The notes under the pieces are model-generated. The model worked only from the letters and a program-made list of their open reading frames with translations. It had not been told where the DNA came from and ran no database searches. Below are positions 7,039 to 12,808 of a stretch of DNA of 12,808 bases, piece by piece; within the stretch, counting starts at the first letter, position 1; each line of letters opens with the position of its first letter. Origin of the DNA: Candidatus Parcubacteria bacterium (lineage in GTDB: Bacteria > Patescibacteriota > Minisyncoccia > Phycocordibacterales > UBA1006). The DNA is taken from NCBI GenBank assembly GCA_027028225.1, contig JALVJP010000088.1, forward strand, positions 9,475-22,282, given 5' to 3'. Position numbers and translations under genes: made by a program.

Positions 7039-7398
7039 ATGTTCTATCATTTTTTCTATGAATACATTGCAATTCCTGTTGCGCATGCAGATGGACTTAC
7101 TCAATTCCTTGCGAAGGTGAATAGACATATTATCAACCCAATTATTCTCGTCCTTTTTGCAGTTGCTTTCGTTCAGTTTTTCTGGGGTCTCTTTGCTTTT
7201 TTGAAAGCGAAGCAAGAAGAGAAAGATCTCACAGAAGGAAAACAGCATATACTATGGGGAATTATAGGTATGGCGATTATGGTATCTGTCTTTGGTATTA
7301 TGGGACTTCTCACAGGAACATTAGGACTTAGCGATGTTTCTGGAAGCTTTCGAAAGAATGGAGGAGGAATGGGAGATGTATCTGCACTCCTCAAATAA
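7039..7398 (+). CDS. Small VirB2-like two-helix pilin-family protein
   Basis: 119 residues. A short signal peptide (MFYHFFYEYIAIPVAHA, likely cleavage AHA-D) is followed by a brief amphipathic stretch. Helix one is at ~32-55, with a charged loop KAKQEEKDLTEGKQ (56-69) and helix two at ~71-94. The tail is soluble and Gly-rich (RKNGGGMGDVSALLK). The loop-and-helix order matches the neighbouring pilin, but the sequence is clearly different, so the two are distant family members or distinct subunits. A structural subunit or inner-membrane component of the same surface apparatus is inferred. The gene has its own promoter and shares a terminator with dnaE. Confidence 0.65.
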   Translation: MFYHFFYEYIAIPVAHADGLTQFLAKVNRHIINPIILVLFAVAFVQFFWGLFAFLKAKQEEKDLTEGKQHILWGIIGMAIMVSVFGIMGLLTGTLGLSDVSGSFRKNGGGMGDVSALLK

Positions 7399-7431
7399 AA
7401 AAAACAACTTAGCTTTTCTAAGTTGTTTTTT
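7399..7431. terminator. Bidirectional terminator between convergent pilin and dnaE genes
   Basis: A 14-bp stem (7399-7412 with 7418-7431) and loop CTTTT. Both strands end the stem in a run of six T. It begins 1 nt after the pilin stop. The dnaE stop codon (7418-7420 on the - strand) and its last codons lie inside the right arm, so the terminator is built partly from coding sequence. Confidence 0.8.
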
Positions 7432-10400
7432 CTTCTGTAAGCAATTTCATCCCTTCAAGCAGAATGCTTTTCTCTCCGTCACGTATTGAAACTTTCGCTT
7501 TTATCGCAACGACATTTCCCTCCTCGAGAATTGAGCGAACCTCGTTGTAGATTTTTGGAAAGACGACGACCTCAATTGAATCTTCAAAATCTCTCAATGA
7601 GAAGAATGCCATACGATCTCCTTTTTTTGTATGGATAAGTTTAGGTTCTTCAATGATTCCGCCAAGAATGACCACAGCTCCTTCACTCCCTGACTCGATA
7701 ACACTGCGAATGCTACTTTTTGTTGCCTCGAATCGTTTCTTGTAAGGATCGAGTGGGTGACCAGAGACATAGATTCCAAGCATCTCTCGTTCCATCTTAA
7801 GTTTCTCTGTAAGAGTCAGTTTGTTTCCTCTGTGGAGTCGGATGTGACTCGTTTCTTCTCCAAAAAGCGAATCTTGGTTATTTGAAAGTGATTGACTCGC
7901 CTTGTTGTAAGCAACGAGCTCTTCAATGTTTTCAATAAGAACTCCGCGATTTTCAAACATATCAAGCGCTCCCGACATAATGAGTGCTTCGAGTGACTTT
8001 TTGTTGAAGTTCCTGTGACGAATGCGTTTGAGGAAATCTTCGAGTGAACGGAATGGTCCGTTTGCTTCTCGTTCTTGGATAATTGCATCCGCAATTGCTT
8101 CTCCAAAATTTTTGATGGTGTAGAAGCCGAAGCGAATCGCATCTCGCCCGTTTTCACCACCACCGGGAATTGCGGTAAATCCACCATAACACTCATTAAT
8201 ATCAGGGGGGAGAATATCAATTCCGAGAACCTTTGCTTCCTCAATAATCTCTGAGATTTTGTCAGTGTCTCCTGATTCCGCAGTGAGCATTGCAGTCATA
8301 TACTCGAGCGGGTAGTTTGCTTTCATATACGCAGTTTCGTAGCTAATGCGACCGTAGCTCGCTGCGTGTGCCTTGTTGAATCCATACGCCGCGAATGTTT
8401 CAATCTGATGCCAGAGTTCCTCTGCAATCTCTTTTTTCATCCCATGTTCAATACATCCATTGATGAGTTTCTCTTTCTGCTCCGCCATCATCTTTGGAAT
8501 CTTCTTTCCGATTGCTTTTCGGAGCTTGTCCGCATCTCCCCACGAGAAGCCTGCAAGTTCTACTGAAATCATCATTACGTCATCTTGGTAGATGAGAATT
8601 CCATAGGTTGGTTTGAGGATTTTCTCCATTCTCGGGTCGAGGTAACGAACGAGCTTTGGGTTTCGCTTTCGCTTGATGTATTCAGGGATAAACTCCATTG
8701 GACCAGGACGATAGAGCGCAATCATCGCGTTGATGTCATGAATATCAGTTGGCTTTAGGTCCATAATGTATTTTGTCATTCCTGCACTTCCCATCTGGAA
8801 GACTCCAAGTGTTCGTCCTTGTGCGAGAAGGTTATACACTTTTTTATCTTCAAGTGAAATTGTGTTGAGATCAATCTCTTCTCCACGAAGTGTTTTTACG
8901 AGCTTCCGTGCACTCTCAAGGATGGTGAGGTTTCGAATTCCAAGCAAGTCAAATTTCGGAAGGTTTACCACCCCATCACGATCTCCTGTGTACATATCGT
9001 ACTGCGTGATAATCTTTCCTCCTTTCGGGTCGAGCTGAACAGGGCAGAAATCATCTACGCGGGTAGGGGAGATGACGACTCCTGCTGCATGAACAGAAAT
9101 GTGTCGAGCACAACCCTCAATTTTCTTTGCAAGGTCGATAATTCTCTTCACATCAGCATCCTGTTCGTAGAGTTCTTTTAACTCTTTCTCTTCTTCCATT
9201 GCGCGATCGATAGTCATCGGAAACCCTTGTGCACCGAGCGGGATAAGCTTCGCAATCTTGTCTCCAAGTTCGTATGGGTAGTCGAGCGCACGAGCAACAT
9301 CACGAACAGAACCTCTCGCCGCCATCGTTCCGAATGTTCCTATCTGTGCAACAGCTTTTTTCCCGTATTTCTCTCGTGCGTAGTTAATGAGTTTGTCGCG
9401 GTAAATATCAGAAATATCAAGGTCGATATCAGGAATTCCTTTTCGTCCTGGGTTCATAAATCGCTCGAAAGGGAGGTTCATCTCTACAGGATTTACTTTC
9501 GTAATGAAGTTGAGGTAGGAAACGAGCGAACCTGCAGCAGAACCTCGCGTATTCGTGTAAATTCCCATCTCTTTTGCTGACTGCACAAGGTCCGACATGA
9601 TAAGGAAGTAGGAGGAGTATCCTTTTGAGCGAATAATTTCCAGTTCGTATTCTATACGATCCTCAAGTTCTTTCGTGCGCTCCATTCCTCGCTTTGCAAT
9701 TCCTGCATAGGTTTGCTCGCGGAGCACTTCATCGTAGGTTTTTCCTTCAGGAATCGGGTACTCAGGAAAGTACCATGAATCAATATCAATATCTACATTA
9801 CAGCGATCTGCAATTTTGTTGGTGTTTTCAACCGCCTCTGGGTAATCCTTGAATTTCTCCCACATCTCTTCGTCGCTCGGGAAGTGGAACTTTCCCTGCA
9901 TAAAGCCGGGACGGACTTTCGTTCCGCTTCGAGATACTCCGAGGAGGGTGTCGAAAGCCTCGCGGTCTTCTGGATCGAGGTAGTGGATGTTCTGCGTCGC
10001 GACGAGCTCCGCTCCCGTTTCTTCTGCGAGGCGAGCGAGGTCAGCATTGATTTCGCGAAGTCCCTCGATGTGTTCGTTGAACATAATTTCAATGAAGTAA
10101 TTCTCTTTTCCAAAGATATCTTGGTACTCTTGCACAATTCTTTTTGCTTTCTCAAAGTTCTTCGTGAGGATTGCCTGCCCCACTTCACCAAACACCGGTC
10201 CTGAGAGGCAGATGAGCCCCTCTGAGTACTGACGGAGGAGGTCTTTATCCATACGAGGGCGGTAGTAGAACCCTTTGAGGTGTGATTGGGTAACAAGCTT
10301 GATGAGGTTGTGGTACCCTTTCTCATTTTTTACGAGGAGCGTGAATGGGTAGCGTTTCGTATCGATCCCGTGTTCCTTGTTCTCCATCTTTCGGAATGCC

Positions 10401-10609
10401 ATATAGGCATCGAGTCCGATAATCGGTTTTATTCCTTGTTTCTTTGCCTCCTTATAGAATTCAATGATTCCATACATCGCTCCGTAGTCGGTAAGCGCAA
10501 GCGCATCGTGCCCTTGCTCTTTTGCACGCGCAATAAGTTCGGGAATTTTTGGAAGCCCTTGGAGGAGGGAGTAGTGGGAGTGAACATGGAGATGGGTAAG
10601 CTTTTTCAT
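7418..10609 (-). CDS. dnaE: DNA polymerase III subunit alpha (replicative polymerase)
   Basis: 1063 residues from the ATG at 10609. The frame runs further upstream into gatB, but this start follows a -10 box and gives the family N-terminus (KKLTHLHVHSHYS). Order: PHP domain ~4-230; polymerase core with catalytic aspartates in PDIDLD (D394, D396) and KFDLLG (D554); GTFGTMAARGSVRDVAR at ~424-440; YRPGP at 633-637; YGFNKAHAASY at 742-752; LPPDIN at 800-805; helix-hairpin-helix region ~855-900; clamp-binding motif QDSLF at 912-916; OB fold ~978-1058. It extends DNA at the replication fork. The chain stops after the OB fold, so the tau-binding tail of the E. coli enzyme (1160 residues) is absent. 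Most PHP metal ligands are replaced (Q17, Y42, P88, P138, N207). FQMGS at 604-608 has Gly where the family usually has Glu. Confidence 0.96.
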   Translation of the reverse strand: MKKLTHLHVHSHYSLLQGLPKIPELIARAKEQGHDALALTDYGAMYGIIEFYKEAKKQGIKPIIGLDAYMAFRKMENKEHGIDTKRYPFTLLVKNEKGYHNLIKLVTQSHLKGFYYRPRMDKDLLRQYSEGLICLSGPVFGEVGQAILTKNFEKAKRIVQEYQDIFGKENYFIEIMFNEHIEGLREINADLARLAEETGAELVATQNIHYLDPEDREAFDTLLGVSRSGTKVRPGFMQGKFHFPSDEEMWEKFKDYPEAVENTNKIADRCNVDIDIDSWYFPEYPIPEGKTYDEVLREQTYAGIAKRGMERTKELEDRIEYELEIIRSKGYSSYFLIMSDLVQSAKEMGIYTNTRGSAAGSLVSYLNFITKVNPVEMNLPFERFMNPGRKGIPDIDLDISDIYRDKLINYAREKYGKKAVAQIGTFGTMAARGSVRDVARALDYPYELGDKIAKLIPLGAQGFPMTIDRAMEEEKELKELYEQDADVKRIIDLAKKIEGCARHISVHAAGVVISPTRVDDFCPVQLDPKGGKIITQYDMYTGDRDGVVNLPKFDLLGIRNLTILESARKLVKTLRGEEIDLNTISLEDKKVYNLLAQGRTLGVFQMGSAGMTKYIMDLKPTDIHDINAMIALYRPGPMEFIPEYIKRKRNPKLVRYLDPRMEKILKPTYGILIYQDDVMMISVELAGFSWGDADKLRKAIGKKIPKMMAEQKEKLINGCIEHGMKKEIAEELWHQIETFAAYGFNKAHAASYGRISYETAYMKANYPLEYMTAMLTAESGDTDKISEIIEEAKVLGIDILPPDINECYGGFTAIPGGGENGRDAIRFGFYTIKNFGEAIADAIIQEREANGPFRSLEDFLKRIRHRNFNKKSLEALIMSGALDMFENRGVLIENIEELVAYNKASQSLSNNQDSLFGEETSHIRLHRGNKLTLTEKLKMEREMLGIYVSGHPLDPYKKRFEATKSSIRSVIESGSEGAVVILGGIIEEPKLIHTKKGDRMAFFSLRDFEDSIEVVVFPKIYNEVRSILEEGNVVAIKAKVSIRDGEKSILLEGMKLLTEEKTT

Positions 10610-10615
10610 ACCTAT

Positions 10616-10624
10616 ATTGTAACA
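10616..10624 (-). promoter_or_regulatory. Extended -10 promoter of dnaE (leaderless)
   Basis: Read on the - strand: TG (10624-10623), one base, then TACAAT (10621-10616). The ATG at 10609 begins 6 nt later. There is no clear -35 box, which fits an extended -10 promoter. It faces away from the gatB promoter within the 90-bp divergent gap. Confidence 0.6.
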
Positions 10625-10683
10625 GAAAATAGAGAGGAAAAATCTTGCGTATTTTTTCTCTGTGTGGAAAAAGCTCCTAAACA

Positions 10684-10692
10684 TGCTACCAT
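10684..10692 (+). promoter_or_regulatory. Extended -10 promoter of gatB (leaderless)
   Basis: TG at 10684-10685, one base, then TACCAT at 10687-10692. ATG 10700 follows after 7 nt. The hexamer matches 4 of 6 consensus bases and no clear -35 box is visible. Confidence 0.5.
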
Positions 10693-10699
10693 AGCGCGT

Positions 10700-12127
10700 A
10701 TGGATATCGCAAAAGAAAAAGGATACACGGTGACGATTGGGCTTGAGATTCACGCGCACCTCAAGACGAAAACGAAGATGTTTTCTCGCTCTCTCAACAA
10801 TCCTGATGAGACACGACCGAATTGGAACATCTCTCCTATTGATCTTGCTCATCCAGGGACACTTCCTACGATTAATAGGAAAGCGGTTGAGCATATGGTC
10901 CGTATTGGGCTTGCGGTTGGGGGAGATATTGCGAACTTCACTGAGTTTGACCGAAAGAACTACTTCTACCCAGATATTCCAAAAGGGTATCAGATTTCCC
11001 AGTATAAGTACCCAATTGTCTCAGGAGGGAGCATTGCAGGGTTTGCACTTGAACGCATTCACCTTGAGGAGGATACAGGGACACTCAAACACTTTGATGG
11101 TTATAGTCTCGTCGATTACAACCGTGCAGGGTCTCCTCTTATGGAGTTGGTAACAAAACCAGTGCTCCATAGTTCGGAAGATGTTGTGCGTTTTGCGCGA
11201 GAGCTCCAACTTCTCCTTCGCTACCTTGGGGCGAGTGACGCGAACATAGAAAAGGGGCAGATGCGCGTAGAGGTAAACCTATCCGTTTCAAAGACAGATG
11301 AGTTTGGGACGAAGGTAGAGGTGAAGAACATTGGCTCCATTTCCGCTGCGGGGAGGGCAACAGAGTATGAAATTAGGAGACAGATTGAGGTATTAGAATC
11401 AGGAGGAACGATTGTGCAGGAGACGAGAGGGTGGAATGAAAATGAGCAGAAGACAATTTCACAGCGTTCAAAAGAGAACGCGAAGGACTACCGCTACTTC
11501 CCAGAACCAGATCTCCCAAAGCTCTACCTCCACGAGATTTTCAATCTCGATGAGATGAAGGAGGGTCTTCCAGAGCTTCCATGGGAGCGAAGAGCTCGCT
11601 ACTCACAGACGCTTGGCTTAAAGGATGAAGATGCAGAGTTCTTTGTAGTGAATCGCGCGTATGGAGATTTCTTTGATACTCTTCTCTCTCAGCTCGAAGG
11701 GAAAGAGGTGCAGAGTGCGGTGAACTATCTTACGACTGATCTCCCAGGAATCGTGAGAAGTGAAGAAGGGGTGTCGGATCCTTTTGTGCATCTCACCACT
11801 GACGCGTTTGTAAAACTGATGAAAATGAAGGAGGACGGAACCCTCAACTCCTCTGCGGTGAGTCGTATCCTCCTCGAACTCGTGAAGCAGGGAGGAGATC
11901 CTGAAGAGATTGCAAATCGTCTTGGTCTCGTGCAGAATTCTGATCCAGAAGCACTCCGCACGCTTGTGCGAGGAATTATTGAGCAGTATCCACAACAGGT
12001 AGAGGATTATCGTGCGGGAAAGGAAGCGTTGATGAAGTTTTTTGTAGGAATGGCAATGAAAGAAACAAAAGGATCTGCGAATCCAAAAGTGGTAACAGAA
12101 CTTTTTGAGGAAGAGTTATCGAAGTAA
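10700..12127 (+). CDS. gatB: Asp-tRNA(Asn)/Glu-tRNA(Gln) amidotransferase subunit B
   Basis: 475 residues from ATG 10700; the longer frame upstream overlaps dnaE and skips the promoter. GatB activates the side-chain carboxylate of misacylated Asp-tRNA(Asn) or Glu-tRNA(Gln) with ATP and works with the amidase GatA and small subunit GatC. Family motifs in order: IGLEIHAHLKT at 13-23 (E16 and H18 metal ligands), FYPDIPKGYQISQ at 89-101, LEEDTG at 122-127, LVDYNRAGSPLMELV at 137-151, KVEVKN at 205-210, QETRGW at 240-245, RSKENAKDYRYFPEPDLP at 256-273. The C-terminal helical/YqeY region closes with MKETKGSANP (453-462). Length is normal. Oddities: there is no cysteine anywhere, so the usual zinc-binding cysteines (CPVCLG region) are replaced (ISPIDLAHPG, 44-53). 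The motif EVHVQL has become EIHAHL. gatA and gatC are not adjacent in the window. Confidence 0.95.
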   Translation: MDIAKEKGYTVTIGLEIHAHLKTKTKMFSRSLNNPDETRPNWNISPIDLAHPGTLPTINRKAVEHMVRIGLAVGGDIANFTEFDRKNYFYPDIPKGYQISQYKYPIVSGGSIAGFALERIHLEEDTGTLKHFDGYSLVDYNRAGSPLMELVTKPVLHSSEDVVRFARELQLLLRYLGASDANIEKGQMRVEVNLSVSKTDEFGTKVEVKNIGSISAAGRATEYEIRRQIEVLESGGTIVQETRGWNENEQKTISQRSKENAKDYRYFPEPDLPKLYLHEIFNLDEMKEGLPELPWERRARYSQTLGLKDEDAEFFVVNRAYGDFFDTLLSQLEGKEVQSAVNYLTTDLPGIVRSEEGVSDPFVHLTTDAFVKLMKMKEDGTLNSSAVSRILLELVKQGGDPEEIANRLGLVQNSDPEALRTLVRGIIEQYPQQVEDYRAGKEALMKFFVGMAMKETKGSANPKVVTELFEEELSK

Positions 12128-12147
12128 GTTTATAGAGGAAAGATAAA

Positions 12148-12176
12148 AAGGGGCGAGCGCTACGCGCTCGCCCCTT
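12148..12176. terminator. G+C-rich hairpin after gatB
   Basis: A perfect 13-bp stem (12148-12160 with 12164-12176) with loop TAC, 20 nt after the gatB stop. On the + strand it is followed by CTCC, not a T-run. On the - strand it is followed directly by TTTATC, extending a T-run begun in the arm. It may stop gatB transcripts, but the better terminator shape faces transcription coming from the right. Its sequence resembles the G+C-rich hairpins inside the repeats further on. Confidence 0.6.
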
Positions 12177-12241
12177 CTCCTATCATCAATTCTGTTTTGT
12201 TAAATTTCGATTTCACTAACGCTCTTACTTCTTACTACAAC

Positions 12242-12288
12242 TTGAACTGACTTTTTCACGATCGTGAAAAAGTCAGTTCAAATTTTTT
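12242..12288 (+). terminator. Perfect 40-bp palindrome followed by six T
   Basis: The 20-nt arms 12242-12261 and 12262-12281 are exact reverse complements with no spacer. TTTTTT follows at 12283-12288. On the + strand this has the form of an intrinsic terminator, although it lies over 110 bp after gatB and behind another hairpin. The centre reads CACGATCGTG. Confidence 0.6.
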
Positions 12289-12310
12289 GAAGCTATATCT
12301 TTCTTAATTC

Positions 12311-12470
12311 AGAGGTATCAGCGACTATACTAAGAAAATAAACAGCGTGCTTATTCTCTAGATTCCGCATCAAGTGCGGAATGACAGGCGGGGTGTGCGA
12401 ATGCACACCCCGCCTTCAGAAAGAATTGCAAAGTAATTCTTTCTGTCATCCCGGACTTGATCCGGGATCC
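12311..12470 (+). repeat. Composite palindromic repeat, unit A
   Basis: Begins AGAGGTATCA and runs through an imperfect AATAA/TTATT hairpin. It then has a 21-nt palindrome with loop TCAAG and stem ATTCCGCA (12362-12382), a 12-bp G+C-rich hairpin (12387-12398 with 12403-12414), an 11-bp A+T-rich hairpin (12417-12427 with 12435-12445), and an inverted copy of the palindrome (12448-12468, loop CTTGA, stem ATCCCGGA). The palindromes belong to the ATTCC...GGAATGACA type of dispersed bacterial repeats. Confidence 0.7.
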
Positions 12471-12705
12471 AGGAGTATCACCGCCTACATTACAGAATAA
12501 GCAAAGTGTTTATTTACTAGATTCCGGGTCAAGCCCGGAATGACAGGGAAAGTGGATTCCGGTCATGGTTTATGTTGAACTTGATTCAGTACCCGGAATG
12601 ATGAGGCGGGCGAGTGCAATGCACTCGCCCACCTTTTAGACAAAGCACAAAGTGCTTTGTCATTCCCGTACCCGCCTACGCGGGCACAGGCTCCAGCGGG
12701 AATCT
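12471..12705 (+). repeat. Composite palindromic repeat, unit B
   Basis: Same order as unit A but with an extra palindrome. It begins AGGAGTATCA and has an AATAAGC/GTTTATT hairpin, then palindrome 12521-12541 (stem ATTCCGGG, loop TCAAG). A spacer GACAGGGAAAGTGG leads to a stretched second palindrome at 12556-12599 (7-bp stem ATTCCGG, 30-nt loop). A 10-bp G+C-rich hairpin follows (12608-12617 with 12621-12630), then a 10-bp hairpin (12639-12648 with 12652-12661) and an inverted palindrome 12662-12703 that contains a nested CCCGC/GCGGG hairpin. Confidence 0.7.
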
Positions 12706-12808
12706 AGGAGTATTACTACTTACTGATAAGGACAGCATTCATATTCTCTGGATTCCGGGTCAAGCCCGGAATGACAGTGAAAGTGGATTCTGAATCAAGT
12801 GCGGAATG
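12706..12808 (+). repeat. Composite palindromic repeat, unit C (cut by window end)
   Basis: Begins AGGAGTATTA like unit B. Palindrome 12752-12772 is identical to the one at 12521-12541. The spacer GACAGTGAAAGTGG leads to a second palindrome (12787-12807, ATTCTGAA arm, loop TCAAG) exactly 35 bp after the first, as in unit B. The rest lies beyond the window. Confidence 0.65.

Larger units (their letters stand above)
12128..12808. other. Gene-free, hairpin-rich region after gatB
   Basis: No credible coding region is present on either strand. From left to right it holds a G+C-rich hairpin (12148-12176), about 65 bp with nothing recognised, a perfect 40-bp palindrome with a T-run (12242-12288), and a tandem array of composite palindromic repeats (12311 to the window end). 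No tRNA cloverleaf is visible. Confidence 0.75.

Noticed and set aside
9793..10326. A 177-codon open frame on the - strand
   Set aside because: It is another frame of dnaE, with a Ser/Arg/Thr-biased sequence and no recognisable domain.
10286..10699. A 138-residue upstream extension of the gatB frame
   Set aside because: It overlaps dnaE coding sequence and the divergent promoters; the GatB family start fits ATG 10700.
10610..10894. A 95-residue N-terminal extension of the dnaE frame reaching into gatB
   Set aside because: It overlaps gatB on the other strand, has a basic non-family sequence, and lies upstream of the dnaE -10 box; the family N-terminus begins at 10609.
12128..12310. A tRNA gene or short coding gene after gatB
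   Set aside because: No cloverleaf or TTCGA-type T-arm in context is visible and no frame of useful length is open on either strand.
12311..12808. Possible CRISPR array
   Set aside because: The repeated segments are palindromes in alternating orientation with unequal, themselves structured spacing; no regular repeat-spacer pattern and no cas gene is present.

Overview
The window looks like chromosomal DNA from a member of the Candidatus Patescibacteria (CPR), most like the Parcubacteria. This is an inference from several features. Three genes encode two-helix VirB2/TrbC-like 'pilin' proteins of the type common in that group. No start codon has a usable Shine-Dalgarno sequence, and most genes appear to be leaderless. 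The spacing is compact, the composition is A+T-leaning, and TGA is used as an ordinary stop. No marker in the window fixes the lineage more narrowly.

Left part (1-7398, all on the + strand): the 3' end of an unrecognised charged protein; a secreted, membrane-anchored lamin-tail-domain protein; a perfect 26-bp inverted repeat; a small SAM-dependent methyltransferase; a membrane-anchored family 1 solute-binding protein with no ABC partners nearby; a 790-residue secreted protein whose five beta-rich modules end in a VirB2-like two-helix pilin domain; and two separate small VirB2-like pilin genes. Apart from the methyltransferase and the unrecognised first gene, every product here should be exported or in the membrane, so this looks like a cell-surface block. 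It may build or decorate a pilus or attachment structure, but no ATPase or channel gene lies in the window to prove it.

Middle and right (7399-12127): a shared bidirectional terminator overlaps the 3' end of dnaE, which runs on the - strand and encodes the replicative DNA polymerase III alpha subunit. A 90-bp divergent promoter region separates dnaE from gatB (+ strand), which encodes subunit B of the Asp-tRNA(Asn)/Glu-tRNA(Gln) amidotransferase. Both are housekeeping genes with lineage-like oddities: the PHP site of DnaE is degenerate and its tau-binding tail is missing, and GatB contains no cysteine and so cannot form the usual zinc site.

Right end (12128-12808): no gene. It holds a terminator-like hairpin, a perfect 40-bp palindrome and a tandem array of composite palindromic repeats. 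Each repeat unit combines small hairpins with a TCAAG loop, a G+C-rich hairpin and an A+T-rich hairpin in a fixed order. The array runs off the window.

The clearest global signal is the promoter layout. Seven of the eight complete genes carry a -10-like hexamer ending 6-11 nt before the start codon, five of them with an upstream TG (extended -10). The transcripts should therefore begin at or next to the start codon.
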